Assembly: GCF_907163135.1 (NCBI RefSeq)
Contig: NZ_CAJQUA010000001.1
Coordinates: forward strand, 2,557,001 to 2,621,000
Source: Brachymonas denitrificans
Lineage (GTDB): Bacteria > Pseudomonadota > Gammaproteobacteria > Burkholderiales > Burkholderiaceae_C
Direction: 5' to 3'
DNA length: 64,000 bases
This document shows positions 45,001 through 53,204 of this stretch, in pieces. Each line of letters starts with the position of its first letter. The stretch's first letter is position 1. The notes beneath the pieces were generated by a model, which worked only from the letters and a program-made list of their open reading frames with translations, was not told where the DNA came from and made no database searches. The position numbers were made by a program, and so were the translations under genes.

Positions 45001-46041
45001 GTGTTCAAGAATCTGATCGTGTACCGCATCGCTGCGGAGTGGAATGCCGGCGCGGCCGACATCGAGTCGGCGCTGGACGGGAGCCGTTTTGTGCCTTGCG
45101 GGCCGACGCAGCAGAAATCGCTGGGATGGGTGGAGCCGCGTGGCGAGCCCGGTGGGGCGTTGGTGGAAGTGGTGGGCGGGCACCTGCTGCTCAAGCTGAT
45201 GACCGAGCAGCGCGTGGTGCCGGGCTCGGCCGTGCGCCAGCGCGTGGAAGAGATCGTGGCGCACATTGAGCAGACCACGGGCCGCAAGCCGGGCAAGAAG
45301 GAAACCAGGGAGCTGAAGGAACAGGCGCTGCACGAACTGCTGCCGCGTGCCTTCACGCGCCAGTCCGCCACGCGCGTGTGGCTGGCGCCGCAGGAGCGGC
45401 TGCTGGTGATCGATGCAGGCAGCCACTCGAAGGCAGACGAGATCACCACGCTGCTGATCAAGGCGCTGGACGGGCTCTCCCTCACGCTGGTGCAGACGGC
45501 CATGTCGCCCGCCGTGGCGATGACGCACTGGCTGGGCACGGGCGAGGAGCCCTACGCCTTTACCATCGACCGCGAGTGCGAGCTGAAGTCCACCGACGAG
45601 ATGAAATCCGTGGTGCGCTACGCCCGCCATGCGCTGGACACCGACGAGGTGAAGCAGCACATCACCAGCGGCAAGGTGCCGACGCGCGTGGCCATGACCT
45701 GGAACGGGCGCGTGTCCTTTGTGCTCACCGACTCCCTGCAGCTCAAGAAGATCGATTTTCTGGAGGATGTGTTCGAGGACATGCCGGAGATCGACAAGCG
45801 CGACAAGGATGCGGTGTTCGATTCGGATATGGCGATCACGACGGGCGAGTTGCTGCAGCTGTTGCCGGATTTGATCGAGGCGCTGGGCGGGGAGCAGGTG
45901 CTCGGGGCGACGGCTGCGCCCGTGACGCCTTCGGCTGCGCAGGAGAGCGCTCAGGCATCGGCTGCAGCGCCTGCAATTCCCGAGGCTACGGATGCTCCTG
46001 CCATGGAGATGGCGACCAGCACGCCGCCGTGGGCAGACTGA
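45001..46041 (+). CDS. rdgC: Recombination-associated protein RdgC
   Basis: Ring-forming DNA-binding protein that restrains RecA-dependent recombination. The GTG at 45001 gives the family N-terminus FKNLIVYRI and 346 residues, preceded by AAAGGAAAG as ribosome-binding site. A longer in-frame ATG start would run through the upstream hairpin and is rejected. The body has QQKSLGWVEP, the GRKPGKKE segment and TDSLQLKKIDFLEDVFED. The last 45 residues form an Ala/Pro/Ser-rich tail not needed for the fold and longer than in E. coli. Confidence 0.94.
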   Translation: MFKNLIVYRIAAEWNAGAADIESALDGSRFVPCGPTQQKSLGWVEPRGEPGGALVEVVGGHLLLKLMTEQRVVPGSAVRQRVEEIVAHIEQTTGRKPGKKETRELKEQALHELLPRAFTRQSATRVWLAPQERLLVIDAGSHSKADEITTLLIKALDGLSLTLVQTAMSPAVAMTHWLGTGEEPYAFTIDRECELKSTDEMKSVVRYARHALDTDEVKQHITSGKVPTRVAMTWNGRVSFVLTDSLQLKKIDFLEDVFEDMPEIDKRDKDAVFDSDMAITTGELLQLLPDLIEALGGEQVLGATAAPVTPSAAQESAQASAAAPAIPEATDAPAMEMATSTPPWAD

Positions 46042-46266
46042 AACAGCAGGCAGCAGGCAAGGCCGGATGGTGCATCATGCTGGCGGGGATGCGTGTTGTC
46101 CCCACTGGTGAGTCACCAGCGCAATCAGGTCGTATGCCAGCAAGGCGGACGGCGGTAGGCAGCCGTCATGGCTGTGGGGGCGTGCTTGACGCAAGCCCCT
46201 GCACCCCGCAGGGCAGAGCGCTTTCGCGGCATACTGGGGCATCCCTTGTACCGATTGGAGGCCCTG

Positions 46267-46983
46267 ATGAGCGATCTGTCCGCATTCCCCATTACCGGCA
46301 AGTGGCCGGCGCAGCATCCCGACCGCATCCAGCTGTATTCGCTGCCTACGCCCAATGGCGTGAAGGCCTCGATCATGCTGGAGGAATGCGGCCTGCCCTA
46401 CGAGGTGCATCGCGTCGACTTTGCCACCAATGACCAGCTGACGCCCGAGTTCATCTCGCTCAACCCCAACAACAAGATCCCCGCGCTGATAGACCCGGAT
46501 GGCCCGGGCGGCCAGCCGCTGCCGCTGTGGGAAAGCGGCGCCATCCTGATCTACCTGGCCGAAAAAACCGGCAAGTTCCTGTCGCAGGACGCCGCGACGC
46601 GCTATCAGATCATCCAGTGGCTGATGTGGCAGATGGGCGGCGTCGGGCCGATGATGGGGCAACTGGGCTTCTTCCACAAGTTTGCCGGCAAGGAGTACGA
46701 GGACAAGCGCCCGCGTGACCGCTATGCCGCCGAAACGCGCCGCCTGCTGGGCGTGCTCGACAGGCACCTCGCCGGCAAGGACTGGATCATGGGCAGCGAC
46801 TATTCGATCGCCGATATCGCCGTATTTCCCTGGGTGCGCAATCTGATCGGTTTCTACGAAGCGGGCGAGCTGGTGGGTTACAGCGACTTTGCCGAGGTGG
46901 ACCGCGTGCTCAAAGCCTTTGTGGCGCGGCCCGCCGTGCAGCGCGGCCTGTTGATTCCGCCGCCGCCCAAGGCGCAGGACTGA
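46267..46983 (+). CDS. Glutathione S-transferase family protein (YfcG/YghU-like)
   Basis: 238-residue cytoplasmic protein with an N-terminal thioredoxin-like domain (LYSLPTPNGVKASIMLEECG, then NPNNKIPALIDPDGP and a WESGAILIYLAEK glutathione-binding segment) and an all-helical C-terminal domain with SDYSIADIAVFPWV. The TPNG motif replaces the usual catalytic Tyr/Ser/Cys context, as in YfcG/YghU-type (nu-class) enzymes that act as disulfide-bond oxidoreductases. ATG 46267 matches the family start. The 225-nt gap upstream shows small GC-rich dyads only. Confidence 0.9.
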   Translation: MSDLSAFPITGKWPAQHPDRIQLYSLPTPNGVKASIMLEECGLPYEVHRVDFATNDQLTPEFISLNPNNKIPALIDPDGPGGQPLPLWESGAILIYLAEKTGKFLSQDAATRYQIIQWLMWQMGGVGPMMGQLGFFHKFAGKEYEDKRPRDRYAAETRRLLGVLDRHLAGKDWIMGSDYSIADIAVFPWVRNLIGFYEAGELVGYSDFAEVDRVLKAFVARPAVQRGLLIPPPPKAQD

Positions 46984-47048
46984 GTCGCTTGCTACCGTCC
47001 GGCTGGGCCGGCATCAGCGTCGCGTTTGCGCAGCGCAAGGAGAGCGTC

Positions 47049-47903
47049 ATGAACGAGCAGATTGAACCCGGGCGGCCGCCCGATTCCGGAGCCGCACCGC
47101 AGACGTTGGATGTTGATGCGACCAAGCAGGCCCATGCCGCTGAAGAATCCTGTACGGAGGGTGTTTGCCGGCCCGCAGACCTGGCCAACGCTGGTGCCAA
47201 ACCGGAAACTGCCCATGCGGATCGTGATGCCACCGCCTCCGGGGCAACGGCGGCGCCCGCCCGGGATGCCGAACTGATCTACGTCGGCGACCCGATGTGC
47301 TCCTGGTGCTGGGGCATCGCGCCCGAGCTGGACCGGCTGCGCCAGCATGCCGCAACGCAGGGCATGGGGCTGGAAGTGATTCTGGGTGGCCTGCGACCCG
47401 GTGGCGGCGATGCCTGGACACCCAGGTTCCGCGACTTTCTGCGTCATGAGTGGCAGCAGGTGCATGCCCGCACCGGCCAGCCGGTGAGCTACGACTTGCT
47501 GCAGCGCGACCAGTTCAACTACGACACCGAACCGGCCTGCCGTGCCGTGGTAGTGGCCCGCGGCATGCGCGACGACGGCAGCGCCCCGGGACTGGACCTG
47601 TATGGCTTCTTCAAGGCGGTGCAGCACCGGTTCTATGCCGACAATGCGGATCCGTCCGAGGGGGAGTTCTACCGGCTGCCGTGCGAGCAACTGGGGCTGG
47701 ATGCCGATGAATTTGCCCGCCGCTTTCCTGCGCCGCAGGCCATCGAGGCGACACGCCAGGATTTTGCGCTGGCCCGGCAATGGGGCGTGAATGCCTTCCC
47801 CACGGTGCTGCTGCGCGTGGGCCAGCAGCTCTATCTGCTGGCGCAGGGCTATGACTCGGCACAGGCCATGGGGCAGCGCGTGGAGGCGGTGCTGGCGCGG
47901 TAA
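47049..47903 (+). CDS. DsbA/FrnE-family thioredoxin-fold protein with Cys-containing N-terminal extension
   Basis: 284-residue protein. The C-terminal 210 residues form a DsbA-like/FrnE-type domain with active site CSWC at residues 84-87 (GDPMCSWCWGIAPE) and a late cis-proline loop NAFPTVLL. About 75 residues precede it: an Ala/Thr-rich, low-complexity region with a C-X4-C pair at 35 and 40 (SCTEGVCRP). No signal peptide is present, so it is probably cytoplasmic, like FrnE oxidoreductases. It lies 65 nt after the GST gene, with which it may share redox work. Confidence 0.85.
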   Translation: MNEQIEPGRPPDSGAAPQTLDVDATKQAHAAEESCTEGVCRPADLANAGAKPETAHADRDATASGATAAPARDAELIYVGDPMCSWCWGIAPELDRLRQHAATQGMGLEVILGGLRPGGGDAWTPRFRDFLRHEWQQVHARTGQPVSYDLLQRDQFNYDTEPACRAVVVARGMRDDGSAPGLDLYGFFKAVQHRFYADNADPSEGEFYRLPCEQLGLDADEFARRFPAPQAIEATRQDFALARQWGVNAFPTVLLRVGQQLYLLAQGYDSAQAMGQRVEAVLAR

Positions 47904-47920
47904 AGGGTGCAGGCTGGGGT

Positions 47921-47974
47921 CAGCCATCAGCCATCAGCCATCAGCCATCAGCCATCAGCCATCAGCCATCAGCC
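47921..47974. repeat. CAGCCAT heptanucleotide tandem repeat
   Basis: The unit CAGCCAT occurs about 7.7 times in perfect tandem over 54 nt, between the stop of the FrnE-like gene (47903) and the convergent stop of RNase Z (48003). It lies outside both coding regions. A unit length of seven makes it a likely slippage-prone locus. Confidence 0.97.
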
Positions 47975-48002
47975 GACCCCGCTCCGCACCATGCGGCCCA
48001 TG

Positions 48003-48983
48003 TCAGCGGCGCACGGAACCCTGGTATTGCAACGCTCCATCCGGCGACAGCGTGTACTGGTCGAAATCCCGCGCCAGATGCAGCGTGCCGCCATACTGCA
48101 AAACGGCTTCGCGGCGCAGCTGCGCCATGCCGTCGCCATGATCGTAGCGCGGGCTGAAATGCGTGAGAATCAGGTTGGGCAGGCCGATGCGCTCGGCAAA
48201 GGCTGCGACCTGTTCGGCACAGCTGTGCATGCGTTCGGGGCCGACCTTGTCCAGCACCGGGCGGGTGTAGGTGGCTTCGTGCACCAGTAGCTGGGCATCG
48301 GCGCAGGCTTCGGCCAGCAGACCGGGGTCGGCATTGTCGCCGGCAATCACGGCGCGGACCTGTTCCACATGCCGGCACAGCACCTCCGTGCTGCGGATGG
48401 TGCGGCCCTGCCATTGCACGTCCTGGCCATCCTGCAGCTGGCGCCAGAGCGGGCCGCGCGGCAGGCCGAGCTGGCGCAGCGCGTCGCCATCCAGATGCGT
48501 GTGCGAGCGTGATATTTCCAGCCGGTAGGCCACGCTGGGCACGCGGTGCAGCAGGGCGTGGCGGTCGATGCGCAAGCCGGGGCGTTCCAGCACCACGGCG
48601 GGAGCGTCTTCCAGCGCCAGCGTTTCGAGCGGGTAGGGCAGGTAGAGGTCGCCGCAGCGGCGCGTAGCCTCCACCCAGTCGAGCACCACCTGCGGGGCGA
48701 TCAGTTGCAGGGGGTTGGTGCGGCCATGCATGGCGGCGCTGGCCAGCATGCCCGGCAGCCCGTAGCAATGGTCGCCATGGGCGTGCGTGATCAGGATCGC
48801 CTCGAGATCGCGCACCGAGAGCTTCACGCGCAGCAGCTGGTGCTGCGTGGCTTCGCCGCAATCGACGAGCACCCAGGAGGCGCCAGGGCCGGTTTGCAGC
48901 GCCAGCGCGCTCATGTTGCGGCGGCGTGTGGGCACGCCGGAGGAGGTGCCGAGAAAGGTGAGGGTGAGCATGTCAGGATTCAT
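48003..48983 (-). CDS. rnz: Ribonuclease Z (tRNA 3' processing endonuclease)
   Basis: Metallo-beta-lactamase-fold endonuclease that trims the 3' ends of tRNA precursors. The 326-residue product shows the N-terminal TFLGTSSGVPTRRRN, the zinc motif HAHGDH at 67-72, GDNADP, HEATY, and the C-terminal THFSPRY. ATG 48983 overlaps the stop of the upstream LysR gene by 4 nt; an internal ATG at 48971 would also give a normal N-terminus. The last 15 residues end near the CAGCCAT repeat, which lies beyond the stop. Confidence 0.94.
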   Translation of the reverse strand: MNPDMLTLTFLGTSSGVPTRRRNMSALALQTGPGASWVLVDCGEATQHQLLRVKLSVRDLEAILITHAHGDHCYGLPGMLASAAMHGRTNPLQLIAPQVVLDWVEATRRCGDLYLPYPLETLALEDAPAVVLERPGLRIDRHALLHRVPSVAYRLEISRSHTHLDGDALRQLGLPRGPLWRQLQDGQDVQWQGRTIRSTEVLCRHVEQVRAVIAGDNADPGLLAEACADAQLLVHEATYTRPVLDKVGPERMHSCAEQVAAFAERIGLPNLILTHFSPRYDHGDGMAQLRREAVLQYGGTLHLARDFDQYTLSPDGALQYQGSVRR

Positions 48984-49912
48984 GGTGCCACGGTTTCTTC
49001 GTGCCGGGCCCAGGGCGCGTTGGCCAGGCTGCTGGCGAGGTAGTCCAGCAGCGCCTGCACCCTGGCGGGCCGGCGTCGCCCGGGCGGGGTGACGGTGTGC
49101 AGCGCGACTGGCGCCACCTGCCATTCTTCCATGACCGAGAGCAGCTGCCCGGAGCGCAGTTCGCGCCAGACCATGAACTCGGGTTGCAGCGCCAGCCCCA
49201 GCCCCGCGAGCAGGGCGGGCATCAGGCCTTCGGCGTTGTTCACGCGCAGGGCGCCGTGTGTTTCCTGCGTGAGCTCGCCGTGGCGGGCATGGCGGAAGCT
49301 CCAGTTGGTCCCGCCGCGCGCGTAGGCATACTGCAGCGCCTTGTGCCGGGCCAGGTCACGCGGATGGCGCGGCTTGCCATGGCAAGCGAAATACGCGGGC
49401 GTGCCGACCAGCAGCAGGCGGATGGTGCACAACTGGCGCGCCAGCAGACTGGAGTCGACCAGATTGGAGATGCGCAGCGCCAGATCGAAGCGCTGCCCCA
49501 CCAGATCGATGTGGTCATCGCTGAATTCGATGTCCAGCCGCACCTCGGGGTGCGCCTCGAGAAAGGCGGGCAGCAGCGGCGCCACGTAGTTCAGCCCGAA
49601 GGACATGGGCGCCGTCATCCGGATGAGCCCGCGCAGGCTGACGGATTGTTCGGCCAGCTCGGCCTCGACTGCTTCGCCTTCTTCCAGAATGCGGGTGGCG
49701 TACTCCAGCGCGGTCTGCCCGCTTTCGGTGAGCGACATGCGGCGCGTGGTGCGGTGGAACAGCATGGTCTGCATGCGCGCCTCCAGGCGCGTGATTGCCT
49801 TGGAGACGGTGGCCTGGGACAGGCCCAGTTCCTCCGCAGCTCTGGCAAACGAGCCGGTTTCGGCCACCTTGGCGAAGATGGCCCAGGCTTCCAGATCCGG
49901 CAGCTTCTTCAT
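48980..49912 (-). CDS. LysR-family transcriptional regulator
   Basis: 310-residue LysR-type regulator. The N-terminal winged helix-turn-helix is at about residues 6-65 (FAKVAETGSFARAAEELGLS, QATVSKAITRLEARM), followed by a substrate-binding domain starting near residue 92. It is divergent from the nitroreductase gene, so control of that gene is the simplest guess. The 161-nt gap between them is AT-rich with two GATAT repeats near 49953-49963. It overlaps the downstream RNase Z gene by 4 nt, so the two are co-transcribed. Confidence 0.93.
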   Translation of the reverse strand: MKKLPDLEAWAIFAKVAETGSFARAAEELGLSQATVSKAITRLEARMQTMLFHRTTRRMSLTESGQTALEYATRILEEGEAVEAELAEQSVSLRGLIRMTAPMSFGLNYVAPLLPAFLEAHPEVRLDIEFSDDHIDLVGQRFDLALRISNLVDSSLLARQLCTIRLLLVGTPAYFACHGKPRHPRDLARHKALQYAYARGGTNWSFRHARHGELTQETHGALRVNNAEGLMPALLAGLGLALQPEFMVWRELRSGQLLSVMEEWQVAPVALHTVTPPGRRRPARVQALLDYLASSLANAPWARHEETVAP

Positions 49913-50073
49913 GGCAGTGCCTGCATGTGATTGGTTGAAAAATGGAAAGAGTGATATTCGATATTTTCTATTCTAATCATTCGGCGATTTTCCTACACTG
50001 GATTCATCGCGTTCGGATGGCGTCCGTCATGGGCTCCAGCTGATCGGTTCATCCCCCAATTCCAGGAGTTTTC
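49913..50073. promoter_or_regulatory. Divergent regulatory region between LysR and nitroreductase genes
   Basis: This AT-rich 161-nt region contains GATAT-TC-GATAT at about 49953-49964 and a TTGAAA at 49935. The layout is typical of LysR-controlled divergent genes. No precise T-N11-A operator could be fixed by eye. A CAGGAG ribosome-binding site sits before the nitroreductase ATG. Confidence 0.4.
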
Positions 50074-50673
50074 ATGAGCAACACCGCCATCCACAGTTTC
50101 ACCAAGCGCCGCACCCAGTATGCCCTCGGCAAGCAGCTGCCGTTCAGCCAGGAGGCTGCCGCCAACCTCATCCAGGAAGCCATCCGCCAGGCGCCTTCCG
50201 CCTTCAACTCGCAGAGCTCGCGTGCCGTGATCCTGTTCGGCGCACAAAGCGTGAAATTCTGGGATCTGGTGAAGGAAGCGCTGCGCCCCATGGTGCCCGC
50301 CGAGAGCTTCGGCGCCACCGAGAAGAAGCTGGACAGCTTTGCTGCCGGCGCCGGCACCGTGCTGTTCTACGAAGACCAGGACGTGGTGAAAGGCCTGCAG
50401 CAGCAGTTTGCCGCCTATGCCGACAACTTCCCGATCTGGTCCGAGCACTCCACCGGCATCGCACAGTTCGCGGTGTGGACGGCGTTGGCCGAAGCCGGCA
50501 TCGGCGCCAGCCTGCAGCATTACAACCCGGTGGTGGACGAGGCGGCGCAGAAGGAGTGGAATATCCCTGCTTCCTGGAAGCTGCGCGCGCAGATGCCCTT
50601 CGGCTCGCACGAGGCACCGTTCGGTGACAAGGCTTTCATGGACGACGCTGCGCGTTTCCGTGTGTTTGCCTGA
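50074..50673 (+). CDS. Nitroreductase family protein
   Basis: 199-residue FMN-dependent nitroreductase-fold protein. The N-terminal KRRTQYALGKQLP supplies the Arg-rich FMN phosphate-binding stretch, followed by APSAFNSQSSRAVIL, a typical flavin-contact segment, and GIGASLQHYNPVVD in the C-terminal half. The length and motifs match the HBN1/YdgI-like subgroup that reduces nitro compounds or quinones with NAD(P)H. It is divergent from a LysR regulator and ends before a bidirectional terminator. Confidence 0.9.
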   Translation: MSNTAIHSFTKRRTQYALGKQLPFSQEAAANLIQEAIRQAPSAFNSQSSRAVILFGAQSVKFWDLVKEALRPMVPAESFGATEKKLDSFAAGAGTVLFYEDQDVVKGLQQQFAAYADNFPIWSEHSTGIAQFAVWTALAEAGIGASLQHYNPVVDEAAQKEWNIPASWKLRAQMPFGSHEAPFGDKAFMDDAARFRVFA

Positions 50674-50746
50674 AACCAAGCTCCTTGTGTCACTGGCGTG
50701 ATGCGGTCCGGCCCAATCTGATCGGTATGCGCCGGTGCCAAAGCAC

Positions 50747-50774
50747 AAAGGCCGGCACGAAAATGCCGGCCTTT
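50747..50774. terminator. Bidirectional intrinsic terminator
   Basis: AAAGGCCGGCA (50747-50757) pairs perfectly with TGCCGGCCTTT (50764-50774) around a CGAAAA loop, and a TTTT run follows 4 nt later on the plus strand. It lies between the convergent ends of the nitroreductase (50673) and the PaaK-like gene (50815), so it can serve both. Confidence 0.88.
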
Positions 50775-50814
50775 GCCGTTTTCCCGCCAGCGCGCCTGTT
50801 TCGCAGCGAGGGCC

Positions 50815-52062
50815 TTATGCGTAGCTGCGCGCGTCCTCGATCACCTTGCCATCGTTGGCCAGGCTGCCTGGCGCGCAGAACACCACATCGGCACGCAGCT
50901 TGGTCACTTCGCGCACGGCGTCGGCGATGGCCTGCTGCAGTTCGGCGCTCTGCTCGGCGCATTCCACGTGCAGCGCCATTTTGTCGTTCGCCATCTCGCC
51001 GCTGACCACCAGCCGCGCCTTCTGCACCGCGGGGAAGCGCTTGGCCACCGTGGCCACCTGGCCCGGATGCACGAACATGCCGCGCACCTTGGTGGTCTGG
51101 TCGGCGCGCCCCATCCAGCCCTTGATGCGGGTGTTGGTGCGGCCGGTCGGGCACTGGCCCGGCAGCACGGCAGACAGGTCGCCGGTGCCGAAGCGGATCA
51201 GCGGATAGTCCGGGTTGAGCGTGGTCACCACCAGTTCGCCCACTTCGCCTTCGGGCACCGGGTCGCCCGTGCCGGGGCGCACGATCTCGACGATCACGCC
51301 TTCATCGAGCACCAGGCCTTCGCGTGCGCTGGTCTCGTAGGCGATCAGGCCCAGGTCGGCCGTGGCATAGCACTGGTAGCCCTGCACCCCGCGCTCGGCG
51401 AACCAGTCGCGCAGGCTGGGCGGGAACGCTTCGCCGCTGACCAGCGCCTTCTTCAGCGAAGGCAGTGCCACGCCCATGTCGGCGGCCTTTTCCAGGATGA
51501 TCTTCAGGAAACTGGGCGTGCCGATGTAGCCGGCCGGCTTCAGGTCGCGCATGGCCTCCACCTGCTGCTCGGTCTGGCCGATGCCGCCCGGAAACACCGT
51601 GCAGCCCAGCGCATGTGCGCCGGTTTCCATCATCGAACCGGCGGGGGTGAAGTGGTAGCTGAAGCAGTTGTGCACCAGCTCGCCGCTGCGAAAGCCGGCG
51701 GCATGCAGCGTGCGCGCCATGCGCCAGTAATCCCTGCCCTTGCCCTCGGGTTCGTAGATCGGGCCGGGGCTGGCGAACACACGCGCCATTTTCGGGCCCA
51801 TGCCGATGGCGGCAAAACCCCCGAACGGGTTCTCGGCACGCTGCGCCTGCTGGCGCTCCAGCAGCTCGTACTTGCGGATCACCGGCAGCGTGGCGAGCGC
51901 TTCGCGGCTGGTGATGCCGGCGGCGTCGATGCCGGCCAGCTGTTCGGCCATGGCCGGTGCGTTCTGTTGCGCGTAGGCGATCTGCCTGGGCAGGGCGGCG
52001 AGCAGGGCGGCTTCGCGGTCGGCGGGGCTGCGGTTTTCGAGGGAATCGTAGAAGGTATGCAT
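50815..52062 (-). CDS. PaaK-like AMP-ligase family protein with altered phosphate loop
   Basis: 415-residue protein of the phenylacetate-CoA ligase (PaaK) fold. The N-terminal PRQIAYAQQNAPAMAEQLAG, the YATADLGLIAYE segment, the VPEGEVGELVVTTL stretch and the FGTGDLS plus GRADQTTKVRGMFVHPGQV C-terminal region are PaaK-like. The usual Ser/Gly/Thr-rich ATP loop is replaced by ASPGPIYEPEG at residues 97-107. Standard adenylation is therefore uncertain. It is the last gene of the Liv-type operon, 146 nt after livF, with an imperfect hairpin (52092-52115) in the gap. Confidence 0.85.
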   Translation of the reverse strand: MHTFYDSLENRSPADREAALLAALPRQIAYAQQNAPAMAEQLAGIDAAGITSREALATLPVIRKYELLERQQAQRAENPFGGFAAIGMGPKMARVFASPGPIYEPEGKGRDYWRMARTLHAAGFRSGELVHNCFSYHFTPAGSMMETGAHALGCTVFPGGIGQTEQQVEAMRDLKPAGYIGTPSFLKIILEKAADMGVALPSLKKALVSGEAFPPSLRDWFAERGVQGYQCYATADLGLIAYETSAREGLVLDEGVIVEIVRPGTGDPVPEGEVGELVVTTLNPDYPLIRFGTGDLSAVLPGQCPTGRTNTRIKGWMGRADQTTKVRGMFVHPGQVATVAKRFPAVQKARLVVSGEMANDKMALHVECAEQSAELQQAIADAVREVTKLRADVVFCAPGSLANDGKVIEDARSYA

Positions 52063-52208
52063 GGCTTGTGCGTTTTCAGGCTGCAGAAGGCCTTCCCGCG
52101 CATCCGCGCAGGAAGCATGGAAGGGGTATTCGTTCGACGAAGCCTGCAGGAACTGCGGGGGCGCAGGCCGGAGTCCGGACAGCGCTCAGGCCGCCCGGAG
52201 TGGAAACA

Positions 52209-53054
52209 TCAGGCCAGCCAGCGCTTGCGGCGCTTGTAGCTCTTGACTTCCTTGAAGCTCTTGCGCTCGCCGCCGCCAACGCCGAGGTAGAACTCCTTCA
52301 CGTCCTCGTTGCTGGCCAGATCCTTGGCGGTGCCGTCCATCACGATGCGGCCGCTTTCCATGATGTAGCCATAGTCGGCGTAGCGCAGCGCCATGTTGGT
52401 GTTCTGCTCGGCCAGCAGGAAGGTGGTCTTTTCCTTGGTGTTGAGATCCTTCACGATCTCGAACACTTCTTCCACGATTTGCGGCGCCAGGCCCATGGAG
52501 GGCTCGTCCAGCAGCACCATGTTGGGGTTGCTCATCAGCGCGCGGCCGATGGCGCACATCTGCTGCTCGCCGCCGGAGGTATAGGCGGCCTGGCTGGTGC
52601 GGCGCGTCTTCAAGCGCGGGAAGTAGTTGTAGACCTTTTCCAGGTTGGCGGAGATCTCGCCCTTGTCCTTGCGCGTGTAGGCGCCGGTGAGCAGGTTCTC
52701 CTCGATGGTGAGGTGGGCGAAGCAGTGGCGGCCTTCCATCACCTGCACCACGCCGCGCTTGACCAGTTCGGCCGGGTTCAGGTTCTGGATCTGCTCGCCG
52801 CGGTACTCGATGGTGCCCTTGGTCACCTCGCCGCGCTCGCCGGCCAGCAGGTTGGAAATGGCACGCAGCGTGGTGGTCTTGCCGGCGCCGTTGCCGCCCA
52901 GAATGGCGACCACGCTGCCTTGCGGCACGGCCAGGGATACCCCCTTGAGCACCAGGATCACGTGGTTGTAGATGACCTCGATGCCGTTGACGGTCACCAG
53001 CGCCGGTGCAGTCAGTGGCGAGCGGGTGTCGGTGGCGGTAGCGGTGGCTTCCAT
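52209..53054 (-). CDS. livF: Branched-chain-type ABC transporter ATPase LivF
   Basis: 281-residue ABC ATPase of the LivF class. Walker A GGNGAGKT is at residues 53-60, the signature SGGEQQ at 160-165, and Walker B MVLLDEPSMGLAP follows. It powers import with LivG and the two permeases. A polar N-terminal extension of about 15 residues and a basic C-terminus (KSYKRRKRWLA) go beyond the E. coli protein. It is separated from the binding-protein gene by two hairpins, which may reduce its expression relative to the binding protein. Confidence 0.92.
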   Translation of the reverse strand: MEATATATDTRSPLTAPALVTVNGIEVIYNHVILVLKGVSLAVPQGSVVAILGGNGAGKTTTLRAISNLLAGERGEVTKGTIEYRGEQIQNLNPAELVKRGVVQVMEGRHCFAHLTIEENLLTGAYTRKDKGEISANLEKVYNYFPRLKTRRTSQAAYTSGGEQQMCAIGRALMSNPNMVLLDEPSMGLAPQIVEEVFEIVKDLNTKEKTTFLLAEQNTNMALRYADYGYIMESGRIVMDGTAKDLASNEDVKEFYLGVGGGERKSFKEVKSYKRRKRWLA

Positions 53055-53152
53055 GGGCTTGTCTCCGTTATCAGTATGGGTTGCGGCCTTGCATCTGGCG
53101 CGGCACTGGCAAGACGACGCGGGGCATCAGCTTGCCGCTGCCGGAACAGCGG

Positions 53153-53194
53153 GGCTCCCGGGGGAGCCGGCAACCCTGCATGGGCAGGGTTGCC
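53153..53194 (-). terminator. Twin hairpins between binding-protein gene and livF
   Basis: Read on the minus strand after the binding-protein stop, a perfect 11-bp hairpin (GGCAACCCTGC/GCAGGGTTGCC, 53194-53169) is followed directly by a second 6-bp hairpin (GGCTCC/GGAGCC, 53168-53153). No T-run follows. This looks like an attenuating or mRNA-stabilising element rather than a full terminator. Confidence 0.6.
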
Positions 53195-53204
53195 AGACAG
53201 CGCA

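Noticed and set aside
47921-47974. CRISPR-like array
   Set aside because: The repeats are 7-nt tandem units with no spacers, and no cas genes are near.
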